DNA from: CAZQIC01 sp964593555
GTDB lineage: Bacteria; Bacteroidota; Bacteroidia; JAFLBG01
Length of the DNA stretch: 24,801 nt
Assembly (NCBI GenBank): GCA_964593555.1
Contig: CAZQIC010000065.1
Span: forward strand, 1 to 24,801
Reading direction: 5' to 3'
Part shown: piece after piece, positions 14,882 through 22,657 of the stretch
Position numbering within the stretch: position 1 is the first letter of the stretch
How the letters are laid out: the number at the start of each line of letters is the position of its first letter
Position numbers and translations under genes: made by a program
The notes under the pieces: generated by a model
What the model saw: the letters and a program-made list of their open reading frames with translations, nothing else
Told to the model about the DNA's origin: nothing
Databases searched by the model: none

Positions 14882-16534
14882 ATGAGTAATACTAAAAAAA
14901 TTAAACCTAAAGAACCACAAAATAAAAAAGCCGATAAAAAACCGGCGGGCAAAAAAAATACAGTATTATTCGTTGGTATGTTAGTGACCATAGCATTGAT
15001 TACCTACCTAACCTACAGCGGCTCATTAAAAAATCGACTTACCAACTGGGACGATCAGGAGTATGTAAGCAATAATAAAAACATACAGGAACTTTCCAAG
15101 GAAAGTATCAAAAAAGAATTTTCCAATTTTCATATGGGAAATTACCATCCACTTACCATGTTATCTTATGCTATTGAATACAAGTATTCAGAGTTAGATA
15201 CAACTACATTTCACACAACAAATTTGCTGATACATATTTTAAATTCTCTTCTCGTTTTTTTATTTATATACCTGCTAACAAAAAACAATATCATCTCTTT
15301 TACTACATCTGCCTTATTTGCGATACACCCCATGCACGTGGAATCTGTGGCATGGGTAGCAGAACGGAAAGATCTATTATACACTTTTTTCTATCTGGCC
15401 ACATTATGCGTTTATCTAAAATACAAATCGAAACCTGGAATATTATTGTACTTAGGAATGCTCCTTCTTTTTATTTGCTCCTTGCTATCCAAAGGGATGG
15501 GCGTTACTCTGCCCATCGTTCTTGTACTTATCGACTATTTTCAAAATCGAAAAATCAATTTTAAAAATATCGCAGAAAAAATTCCTTTTTTCGCTATCGC
15601 TCTTGCATTTGGTATTATTGCGATATATGCACAGGAATCGGCCAAAGCCATTGGTGAATTAAAAACCTATACTGTTTTCGAAAGGTTCTTGTTCGTAAAT
15701 TATTCTATAGTTATGTACATATGGAAGGCAATTGCACCTTTCAACCTTTCTGCATTTTATGATTATCCGGTAAAAAACAATAACTCCTACCCTTCTATAT
15801 TTTATCTGTCGCCAATTATTAACCTTGCAATTGGAGTTTTATGCTTTATGCTTGCAAGGAACAACAGAAAAATTCTTTTCGGAATAGGATTTTTTCTAGC
15901 CACTATTTTTATTGTATTGCAAATACTTCCTGTTGGTGGAGCTATCATTGCCGATCGTTATACATATATCCCTTACATAGGACTTTTCTTCCTGGTTGGT
16001 ATACTCTTCGACCGTATGATGAGTTTAGCAACCTTAAACAGAAATGTTGTGTATGCAATTTTAAGTTCTGTAATTTTATTGTTTTCCTACACGAGCAACC
16101 AGCGCTGCAAAGTATGGGGCGATAGCATAACTTTATGGAACGACGTGTTATCAAAAGAAACAAGCAGTCCAAAAGCTTTTAACAACAGAGGGGATGCGTA
16201 TAATATTGCGAAAAATTATGAACTTGCAATTGAGGATCTCAACAAAAGCATCAAATTAAAATATGATTATCCCGACGCATTATATAACAGAGGGCTTAGT
16301 TACTACTACTTAAAAAATTACGATCAGGCCATAGCTGATTATACCAGCGCGATAAAATACAATCCTTCACTTGCTGTAGCCTATTTTAACAGATCAGGAA
16401 CTTATTATGCATTACAGAAATACCAATTGGCTTTGGATGATGCATTAAAATCTGATGCATTGGGAAAAGAAGTTGACCCCAAATATATTGAGGCCTTGAG
16501 ACAGGGTGTAAAAATAATAGAAAACCAAAAATAG
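14882..16534 (+). CDS. Multi-spanning membrane protein with GT-C-like core and C-terminal TPR repeats
   Basis: The 550-residue protein starts with a lysine-rich cytoplasmic tail (1-26), then a transmembrane helix and a luminal loop with the Asp-Asp pair NWDDQEYV (55-62). It then has about eight to ten more hydrophobic helices. The motif HPMHVESVAWVAERKDLLY (149-167) is typical of the family related to eukaryotic TMTC O-mannosyltransferases. The C-terminal part (about 428-525) has three TPR units (AFNNRGDAYNIAKNYELAIEDL and two more). A lipid-linked-sugar glycosyltransferase activity is plausible but unproven. It directly follows tsaD and its stop lies 1 bp from that of the convergent gene at 16536. 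Confidence 0.75.
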   Translation: MSNTKKIKPKEPQNKKADKKPAGKKNTVLFVGMLVTIALITYLTYSGSLKNRLTNWDDQEYVSNNKNIQELSKESIKKEFSNFHMGNYHPLTMLSYAIEYKYSELDTTTFHTTNLLIHILNSLLVFLFIYLLTKNNIISFTTSALFAIHPMHVESVAWVAERKDLLYTFFYLATLCVYLKYKSKPGILLYLGMLLLFICSLLSKGMGVTLPIVLVLIDYFQNRKINFKNIAEKIPFFAIALAFGIIAIYAQESAKAIGELKTYTVFERFLFVNYSIVMYIWKAIAPFNLSAFYDYPVKNNNSYPSIFYLSPIINLAIGVLCFMLARNNRKILFGIGFFLATIFIVLQILPVGGAIIADRYTYIPYIGLFFLVGILFDRMMSLATLNRNVVYAILSSVILLFSYTSNQRCKVWGDSITLWNDVLSKETSSPKAFNNRGDAYNIAKNYELAIEDLNKSIKLKYDYPDALYNRGLSYYYLKNYDQAIADYTSAIKYNPSLAVAYFNRSGTYYALQKYQLALDDALKSDALGKEVDPKYIEALRQGVKIIENQK

Positions 16535-16535
16535 C

Positions 16536-18929
16536 TTACTCCGACTTTATGATCTTTATTGGAGCCGAAGAATTTTCGCCATTTACAATTCTTATTAGAT
16601 AAACTCCTGCATCAAAATTATTTTCAATATTTATGGTTCCATTATTTGAAACAAGCTGAACTTTGTAAATATCTCGCCCTAAAAGATCTGTCACTAACAA
16701 ATACGATCCTTTCTGCAAATGATTATTAAATTCATATTTCACAAAAAAGTTTGAAGAGAACGGATTAGGGAACGTCTCCATTTTAACAGCTAAACCATTT
16801 TCCTCTATACCGGAACCTAAAGTATCCAGTACCATAAATCTATCCAGTCCGGCCTCTACAAGATGCCCCTGGCCTGAATCCGCAGCCCTTACTTTCAATA
16901 TCATAGTCGCTGTTGGTGTCAAATAACTTTTCACTCTTATTTTTCCTACAAGCCAATTTGAGTTCGCTAACGTTGCAGCGGTTGCAGTTTCTACAAGTAC
17001 TTCACTTATTCCATTATTAAGATAGATCAATAGTGAATCATTAGGAGCCGACGAACCTCCATCATTAAAAAACCAACGATAATATTGTACATATGGGTTG
17101 CTTGTACCCGACAGATCAAAAACCGGTGAAGTAAGAAGTGTAAATCCATTATCTACATCATCATCACTTGAGGCTCCTCCTCCATTACCGGTAACAAATG
17201 CTTCATCTCCACAGTCGGAACCTACATCGTTACCCGGATTTGCATCACCCGTTCCTAAAAAATTTGTTCCAACGGGAACTCCTCTTTCCCAAACACCGCC
17301 TGTAGCATTTCCTGAAACGGTCCAGCCGAAATCAAAAGTAAAATCATCATAGTATCCTGAATCCAGTGGAATAATAATTCCGGTTGTTGCTTGTGTAATA
17401 CTCTGCGGTACGCAACTGGTTTGATACCCCCACTTGCCTGCATTAATAGTATACGTATCAGCAACAATAGCCGGCAAAGAAAACATTCCGTTACCATTTG
17501 CAGATGTTGTATATGTATAAATTGTTCCGGTCATTTTTACTTGAGCATTAACAATTCCATTGGTCGTACTTGCCTTAACAACTTGTCCGTTAAATACAAA
17601 AGTTGGCAATGGTGCCAATGCAACATTTAAAGTTGTCACATTACCACGAGACAACGATATACCATTAATTATTTTTGTAGTATAACCCGGCTTTGAAACC
17701 TGTATACTAAATGTACCGGTATCTGCACTTCCTGTTGCATATATACCGGTAAGTTTTGAAAGTTCCGTTACGGATGTGGTTAGTATCTGAATAGTAGCAT
17801 TGTTAAGAGGAGTGGTAGTAACAGAATCTGTTATCATACCTTCCAGGTAACAAGCCCTAACATATGTTGGTGTTAAAATATATAAGTTTCCATCCATACT
17901 CGATACTAATACATTACCTGAAGGCAGATAAGGATAAACACCCCAGGCTCCCGCAAAGCCAGCACCTGAGCCTGCAGTATAGGTATCGTAATTACCAACC
18001 TGTACTAAATTCTGCGGACGATGTGCATCAACAATGGTAAAACCATCTTTATACCACGAGGTAACTGCATAATCATTTAATATGTGAGTATTATGTCCAA
18101 TTGAATTAGATCCCGGGTTAGATTGTATTCTGTCTAACTCCGTAATATTACTCAGGTTAGAAATATCATAAGCAGCAAGAAATGAATTGTTTCTTTCATC
18201 TGTTGTGAAAAGCGTTTTACTATCATCACTCAACCACGTATTGTGTGTAAACCGATTAGGGGTTACCTGTGTTTGAAGTACTGCGGGCGTATTCTTAATT
18301 GTAAAATCTATTATTCTAACGTGCCCTGCATAAACCGCACCGGCATACAATGTATCATTCCTCACATAACCATCATGAACGTATTCCCCATCGTATTCTC
18401 CAACATAAACCGGGTTCCAGGGGTCTGTGTGTATATCTGCAACAACAGCACCACCATTTGCGAGATTACTTCCATATAAATAAACATAACCGGTAACAGT
18501 ATCAATATGTAAGGCATGAATAGTTTTAAGTGTATCAGTTCCTATTAAAGGCATCCAGTGTTTATATGTAATACTATTTGAATCAGGTAACGAACGTAAA
18601 TTAATTATCTGCAAACCTTGTCCTCCCTCAGTAGTAACGTAAGCATAATGTTTATATGTCTTTACCTCTTTCCAAAGATTATGCGGGCCGGGAATTTGTT
18701 TTAATTGAAAAGGAGCAACGGGATTAGTAACATCAACTATCGATAAACCAAACGAACATCCTACAAGTGCATATTCTTTTCCGGTCGAATCAACATAACC
18801 GCCAATGTTAGCACACGATTGTCCCGCATAATGCATTTGAGATCGCAATACTACATTTACATTTTGCGCTGTTACAAATAACGAAAGTAAGGCGCAAAAA
18901 ATGCTACTCAACAAACATATTTTTCTCAT
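16536..18929 (-). CDS. T9SS-secreted choice-of-anchor B family protein with carboxypeptidase-regulatory domains
   Basis: The 797-residue protein has a signal peptide (1-21, ending VTAQ) and a beta-propeller-like LVIVD/choice-of-anchor B region (about 25-355) with SIVDVTNP and VRIIDFT repeats. Two carboxypeptidase-regulatory-like domains follow (about 360-440 and 443-525), then a jelly-roll-like region (about 527-700) with ending strands such as YYRWFFNDGG. A type IX C-terminal sorting domain occupies 717-797 (FPNPFSSNF ... GVYLIRI). It should be secreted or attached to the cell surface. The substrate or ligand is unknown. No clear promoter is visible in the 68 nt before rimO's stop. Confidence 0.85.
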   Translation of the reverse strand: MRKICLLSSIFCALLSLFVTAQNVNVVLRSQMHYAGQSCANIGGYVDSTGKEYALVGCSFGLSIVDVTNPVAPFQLKQIPGPHNLWKEVKTYKHYAYVTTEGGQGLQIINLRSLPDSNSITYKHWMPLIGTDTLKTIHALHIDTVTGYVYLYGSNLANGGAVVADIHTDPWNPVYVGEYDGEYVHDGYVRNDTLYAGAVYAGHVRIIDFTIKNTPAVLQTQVTPNRFTHNTWLSDDSKTLFTTDERNNSFLAAYDISNLSNITELDRIQSNPGSNSIGHNTHILNDYAVTSWYKDGFTIVDAHRPQNLVQVGNYDTYTAGSGAGFAGAWGVYPYLPSGNVLVSSMDGNLYILTPTYVRACYLEGMITDSVTTTPLNNATIQILTTSVTELSKLTGIYATGSADTGTFSIQVSKPGYTTKIINGISLSRGNVTTLNVALAPLPTFVFNGQVVKASTTNGIVNAQVKMTGTIYTYTTSANGNGMFSLPAIVADTYTINAGKWGYQTSCVPQSITQATTGIIIPLDSGYYDDFTFDFGWTVSGNATGGVWERGVPVGTNFLGTGDANPGNDVGSDCGDEAFVTGNGGGASSDDDVDNGFTLLTSPVFDLSGTSNPYVQYYRWFFNDGGSSAPNDSLLIYLNNGISEVLVETATAATLANSNWLVGKIRVKSYLTPTATMILKVRAADSGQGHLVEAGLDRFMVLDTLGSGIEENGLAVKMETFPNPFSSNFFVKYEFNNHLQKGSYLLVTDLLGRDIYKVQLVSNNGTINIENNFDAGVYLIRIVNGENSSAPIKIIKSE

Positions 18930-18997
18930 AAGGCGTGATTTTAATGCGGGGAAGTACTATGAATATACAGATTTATTTTAAGAAATAAAAATGGATG

Positions 18998-20314
18998 TTA
19001 TTTATCAGACATTTCCCCAAAAAGATCATACTCCTCTGCTCTGGTAATTTTTACATCAACAAAATCACCTATTCTTAAATAGTTATCTTTTACTTCGATC
19101 AACACTTCATTATCTACCTCAGGGCTGTCAAACTCCGTTCTGCCGATGTAGTGGTCGTTCTCTTTTTTATCTATCAATACCTTAAAGATTTTGCCAACTT
19201 TTTTCTCATTCAAATTAAAAGATATTCCTTGCTGCAATTCCATCACTGCCTCTGCACGTTGCTGCTTTATTTCTGCTGGCACATCATTATTCAAGCTAAA
19301 AGCATGTGTATTCTCTTCGTGTGAATATGGGAATATACCTAAGCGGTCAAATTTAGTTTGTTCAATCCACTCCAGCATTTCATGATGATCCTGTTCCGTT
19401 TCACCGGGGTAACCGGATATCAATGTAGTACGGATAGCTATTCCGGGAACCCGCGCTTTTATTTCATTTACTATATCTATGGTCTTCTGCTTGGTAGTTC
19501 CTCTTCTCATACTCTTCAACATATTATCACTAATATGCTGCAATGGCATATCAAGATAATTGCAAATATTTTTTCTCTCGTTCATTACATCCAATACTTC
19601 CATTGGAAAGCCCGCCGGAAAAGCATAATGAAGCCTTATCCAATCGAGGCCCTCAACATCTGAAAGTCTTTTTAATAATTCAGATAAATTTCTTTTTTTA
19701 TAAATATCAAGTCCGTAATACGTAAGGTCTTGCGCGATGAGCATTAATTCTTTTGTTCCGTTTTTCACTAATGTTTGCGCGCGACTAACCAGATCCTCCA
19801 TTGGAACAGAGATATGTTTGCCTCTCATCAATGGTATCGCACAAAACGAACATGGCCTATCGCAGCCTTCTGATATTTTAAAGTATGCATAATGAGACGG
19901 TGTTGTAAGCAAACGCTCACCAATTAATTCGCTTTTATAATCGGCCTTTAACGTCTTGAGTAAACGAGGAAGATCGCGTGTTCCAAAATAAGCATCAACT
20001 TCCGGGATTTCTTTTTCGAGATCAGGTTTATATCTTTCGCTAAGGCAGCCAGTAACATACACTTTATCAACCCAGCCTTTTTTCTTCGCATCAGCGTACT
20101 TGATAATTGTATCAATACTTTCCTGCTTCGCATTTTCAATGAAACCGCAGGTGTTGATCACTACAATCTCCGCATCATTACTTTTACTCTCATGTTCAAC
20201 ATCAAAATTATTTGCACGCAATTGTCCCATCAATACTTCGCTGTCGTAAATATTTTTGGAACAACCAAGCGTTACAACATTCACTTTATTTTTTTTAAGA
20301 GTTTTTGTTTTCAT
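18998..20314 (-). CDS. rimO: Ribosomal protein S12 methylthiotransferase RimO
   Basis: RimO is a radical-SAM enzyme that adds a methylthio group to the conserved Asp of ribosomal protein S12. The 438 residues comprise the N-terminal MTTase domain with Cys18 (TLGCSKN), Cys56 (NTCGF) and Cys90 (TGCLSERY), the radical-SAM CxxxCxxC at 151, 155 and 158 (GCDRPCSFC), and a C-terminal TRAM domain (about 375-438). RimO-type features (LMRGKH, QDLTYYG, PLQHIS) separate it from the tRNA enzyme MiaB. The start lies 2 bp after the ftsY stop, so it is coupled to ftsY. Confidence 0.96.
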   Translation of the reverse strand: MKTKTLKKNKVNVVTLGCSKNIYDSEVLMGQLRANNFDVEHESKSNDAEIVVINTCGFIENAKQESIDTIIKYADAKKKGWVDKVYVTGCLSERYKPDLEKEIPEVDAYFGTRDLPRLLKTLKADYKSELIGERLLTTPSHYAYFKISEGCDRPCSFCAIPLMRGKHISVPMEDLVSRAQTLVKNGTKELMLIAQDLTYYGLDIYKKRNLSELLKRLSDVEGLDWIRLHYAFPAGFPMEVLDVMNERKNICNYLDMPLQHISDNMLKSMRRGTTKQKTIDIVNEIKARVPGIAIRTTLISGYPGETEQDHHEMLEWIEQTKFDRLGIFPYSHEENTHAFSLNNDVPAEIKQQRAEAVMELQQGISFNLNEKKVGKIFKVLIDKKENDHYIGRTEFDSPEVDNEVLIEVKDNYLRIGDFVDVKITRAEEYDLFGEMSDK

Positions 20315-20316
20315 TA

Positions 20317-21270
20317 TTAGTTTTTAAATAATGAATCGACAAATTCATTTTTATTAAACACCTGCAGATCCTCTATCTTCTCCCCCACTCCAATATATTT
20401 AACCGGTATATTAAACTGTTCTGATATCCCTATTACAACACCGCCTTTTGCAGTACCATCTAATTTTGTCAATGCCAATGAAGAAACATTCGTTGCAGCG
20501 GTGAATTGTTTACATTGTTCTATTGCATTTTGCCCTGTAGATGCATCCAGCACCAGCATTACATCATGAGGTGCATCCGGTACAACCTTTTGCATTACCA
20601 TTTTTATTTTAGTAAGCTCATTCATCAAATTAATTTTATTGTGAAGCCTTCCTGCAGTATCAACAATAACTATATCTGCATTACGAGCGACAGCCGATGA
20701 TAGTGTATCAAAAGCAACAGAAGCAGGATCCGCACCCATACCTTGCGATATCATAGGTACATCAACTCTCTCGGACCATACCTTTAACTGATCAACAGCT
20801 GCTGCCCGGAAAGTATCAGCGGCACCAAGCACCACACTTTTACCAGCCTTTTTAAACTGATATGCGAGCTTTCCTATTGTCGTGGTCTTACCAACACCAT
20901 TTACTCCTACTACCATAATTACATACGGTTTTTTCCCGGCAGGAATAATAAACTCTTCAGAATGTTCATTGCCATTATCTTTTAACAATGAAACAATTTC
21001 CTCTTTAAGAATCTCATTCAGTTGCGATGTTTCGATCTTTCTTTCTTTCTCTGCTCTCTTTTGAATACGTTCTATGATTTTCATGGAAGTTTCAACACCC
21101 ATATCGGATGTGATCAGCAATTCTTCCAGTCCCGCCAACACTTCACTATCAACGGTTGCTTTACCAGTAAGTATCTTACCTAAGCGCGAAAAAAAACTTT
21201 GCTTGGTTACAAATAAACCTTTATCGAGCTTCTCCTTTTTTTCCTTCGAAAAAAAACTAAATATTCCCAT
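20317..21270 (-). CDS. ftsY: Signal recognition particle receptor FtsY
   Basis: FtsY is the SRP receptor GTPase that delivers ribosome-nascent chain complexes to the membrane translocon. The 317-residue protein has an N domain (about 15-100) and G domain with the P-loop GVNGVGKT (122-129), DTFRAAAVDQL (152-162), DTAGR (204-208), TKLDGTAKGG (268-277) and the closing GVGEKIEDLQ. It lacks the long acidic A domain of E. coli FtsY, as is usual in this phylum. An intrinsic terminator lies 34 nt upstream, and I see no strong promoter between it and the ATG. Confidence 0.97.
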   Translation of the reverse strand: MGIFSFFSKEKKEKLDKGLFVTKQSFFSRLGKILTGKATVDSEVLAGLEELLITSDMGVETSMKIIERIQKRAEKERKIETSQLNEILKEEIVSLLKDNGNEHSEEFIIPAGKKPYVIMVVGVNGVGKTTTIGKLAYQFKKAGKSVVLGAADTFRAAAVDQLKVWSERVDVPMISQGMGADPASVAFDTLSSAVARNADIVIVDTAGRLHNKINLMNELTKIKMVMQKVVPDAPHDVMLVLDASTGQNAIEQCKQFTAATNVSSLALTKLDGTAKGGVVIGISEQFNIPVKYIGVGEKIEDLQVFNKNEFVDSLFKN

Positions 21271-21303
21271 CTTTCATTAAATGTTTACTTAATACCTATC
21301 AAC

Positions 21304-21337
21304 AAAAAAGCTTCCCCGCATGTACAGAGAAGCTTTT
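21304..21337 (-). terminator. Intrinsic terminator between DUF4295 and ftsY
   Basis: On the minus strand a 9-bp stem AAAAGCTTC / GAAGCTTTT (21337-21329 with 21314-21306) encloses a 14-nt loop and is followed by a run of T (21309-21304). It lies 17 nt beyond the DUF4295 stop and 34 nt before the ftsY start. Partial read-through would set ftsY-rimO expression below rpmG. Confidence 0.75.
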
Positions 21338-21354
21338 AAAAAATATTCATAAAA

Positions 21355-21510
21355 TTATTTCTCTCCTAAAAAATCTTTAATGTGATCATTGTGTACGATT
21401 TCTTCTTTAAATACGTACGCACCTGATTTAGGTGATTTAACCATTTTAATAATTTTGGTAAAATCTTTTCCTTTTCCTGATTTTAATGTAGCAACAACTT
21501 TCTTTGCCAT
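21355..21510 (-). CDS. DUF4295 small ribosome-associated family protein
   Basis: This 51-residue lysine-rich protein reads MAKKVVATLKSGKGKDF..., with KMVKSPKSGAYVFKEE in the middle and ends DFLGEK. It matches the DUF4295 family, which is restricted to Bacteroidota and conserved directly downstream of rpmG. The ATG is at 21510 and the TAA at 21357-21355. It is below the length at which simple ORF scans report genes. The function is not experimentally settled to my knowledge. A ribosomal role is inferred from its basic composition and the constant rpmG neighbour, 20 bp upstream. Confidence 0.9.
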   Translation of the reverse strand: MAKKVVATLKSGKGKDFTKIIKMVKSPKSGAYVFKEEIVHNDHIKDFLGEK

Positions 21511-21530
21511 AACGAATTGTTTTTAACTGA

Positions 21531-21713
21531 TTACTTGATTTCTTTGTGAAGAGTCATTTTCTTCAAAATAGAATTGTACTTTTTAAGTTCAACTCTATCA
21601 GGAGTATTCTTTTTGTTTTTAGTTGTAATATACCTTGAAGTTCCGGGTTTACCGCTTTCTTTGTGCTCTGTGCACTCAAGTATTACCTGTATTCTGTTAC
21701 CTTTCCTTGCCAT
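21531..21713 (-). CDS. rpmG: 50S ribosomal protein L33
   Basis: This 60-residue L33 has the family core YITTKNKKNTPDRVELKKY. The zinc-binding cysteine pairs of C+ forms are missing (ECTEHKES and YNSILKK instead of CxxC), so it is the zinc-free C- form. Normally in Bacteroidota rpmB (L28) precedes rpmG; here the preceding gene is divergent, and only a promoter lies upstream. It probably heads a transcript with DUF4295. Confidence 0.97.
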   Translation of the reverse strand: MARKGNRIQVILECTEHKESGKPGTSRYITTKNKKNTPDRVELKKYNSILKKMTLHKEIK

Positions 21714-21737
21714 GATGTTTTATCAATAAATGGGCTG

Positions 21738-21769
21738 CAAATATAGCATTATTAAGCAAAACAACCAAA
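21738..21769 (-). promoter_or_regulatory. Strong Bacteroidetes-type promoter of rpmG
   Basis: On the minus strand TTTG (21769-21766), a 20-nt spacer and TATATTTG (21745-21738) match both elements of the Bacteroidetes housekeeping sigma promoter exactly. The ATG at 21713 leaves a leader of about 20 nt. A strong promoter fits ribosomal protein demand. Confidence 0.8.
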
Positions 21770-21805
21770 TAATTAGACCCCAATAAATTGCTCATAATTA
21801 GGGGG

Positions 21806-21836
21806 TTGACAAGCCTTCTTTATTATTGTAATTTTA
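21806..21836 (+). promoter_or_regulatory. Candidate promoter of the YwqK-like gene
   Basis: TTG at 21806-21808, a 20-nt spacer and TAATTTTA (21829-21836), one mismatch from TAnnTTTG. The ATG at 21864 gives a leader of about 20 nt. Confidence 0.5.
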
Positions 21837-21863
21837 CGGTTCAATAACATAAAACACTCAAAA

Positions 21864-22604
21864 ATGAAGAAATTAGTATTTTTTGCTTTAGTAAGCATCT
21901 TATACATTCCCATAAATGCGCAGATTATAACTCAGGCTTCTTATTGCCGTTATGAAGCGAGTCAGGTAATTGATCCTGAAAAGGGAATTACACTCTACGA
22001 TAATCTAAACGTAAACCTCGGCGGAAAAAATGTTAGATACGATGAAGAGAACAACCTGGTTCAAGGATGGGTTGAAGATTATTATGAAAACGGCACTGTG
22101 CTTCACAGGGGATATTACCTGGACGGGCAGCTCCGAACTTTTAAAAATTTCTATGATAACGGAAAATTGGAGAGAAGATATAATGCTTCGAATTGGAGAA
22201 GAAGTAAAATGAGAACTTATTTTTCTACAGGTGAAACAAGAAGCAAAATAGCTTACTACAAAAATAAAGAACAAAAATCTCAAGTATTCTATGCTAATGG
22301 AAAACCGCAGTTCGTCGAAGAGAAAAACAAATTTGCTCAATATTATATTATGACAAAATCTTTTTATGAAGATGGAAAGGTAAAATCTGTTTTTCAGTTG
22401 ACTGATAAATCCAATTTCACTTATAGTAAAACAGAATATCATCCGAATGGTAATGTCAAAGAACAAGGTGCGATGAAATTTGATCTTGCAAAAAACGCTT
22501 ACTTAAAAGAAGGCCACTGGAAAAGGTATGATGATGCAGGTAAGGTAATTGCTGAACAAACATTTGCCGCAGGAAAGGCTACAGACAATTCAAGAAACTG
22601 GTAA
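21864..22604 (+). CDS. Exported YwqK-like MORN-repeat protein
   Basis: The 246-residue protein has a signal peptide (1-20, MKKLVFFALVSILYIPINAQ). It then carries repeated short units of the YxNGxxxxxxxY type: YYENGTVLHRGYY, FYDNGKLERRYN, YFSTGETRSKIAYY, FYANGKPQF, FYEDGKVKSV and YHPNGNVKEQG. This is the pattern of the YwqK/MORN_2 family. Some family members are called antitoxins in databases, but I see no adjacent toxin gene. The role here is unknown; the location is probably periplasmic or outer membrane. The gene ends 19 nt before a strong shared terminator. Confidence 0.75.
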   Translation: MKKLVFFALVSILYIPINAQIITQASYCRYEASQVIDPEKGITLYDNLNVNLGGKNVRYDEENNLVQGWVEDYYENGTVLHRGYYLDGQLRTFKNFYDNGKLERRYNASNWRRSKMRTYFSTGETRSKIAYYKNKEQKSQVFYANGKPQFVEEKNKFAQYYIMTKSFYEDGKVKSVFQLTDKSNFTYSKTEYHPNGNVKEQGAMKFDLAKNAYLKEGHWKRYDDAGKVIAEQTFAAGKATDNSRNW

Positions 22605-22623
22605 TATTCAAATTACTATGTAA

Positions 22624-22654
22624 AAAAAGGCCCGGAAAATTTCCGGGCCTTTTT
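22624..22654. terminator. Bidirectional terminator between the YwqK-like and porin genes
   Basis: A 12-bp near-symmetric stem, AAAAAGGCCCGG (22624-22635) with CCGGGCCTTTTT (22643-22654), has a 7-nt AT loop. A/T runs flank both sides, so it can terminate transcripts of both convergent genes. Confidence 0.9.
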
Positions 22655-22657
22655 ATT

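Noticed and set aside
22005..22466. 153-residue open frame opposite the YwqK-like gene
   Set aside because: It is antisense to a gene with a clear signal peptide and repeats, and its own translation is only hydrophobic low-complexity without motifs.
21864..22604. Toxin-antitoxin system based on the YwqK name
   Set aside because: The family name is historical; the protein has a signal peptide and there is no partner gene, so a TA role is unsupported.
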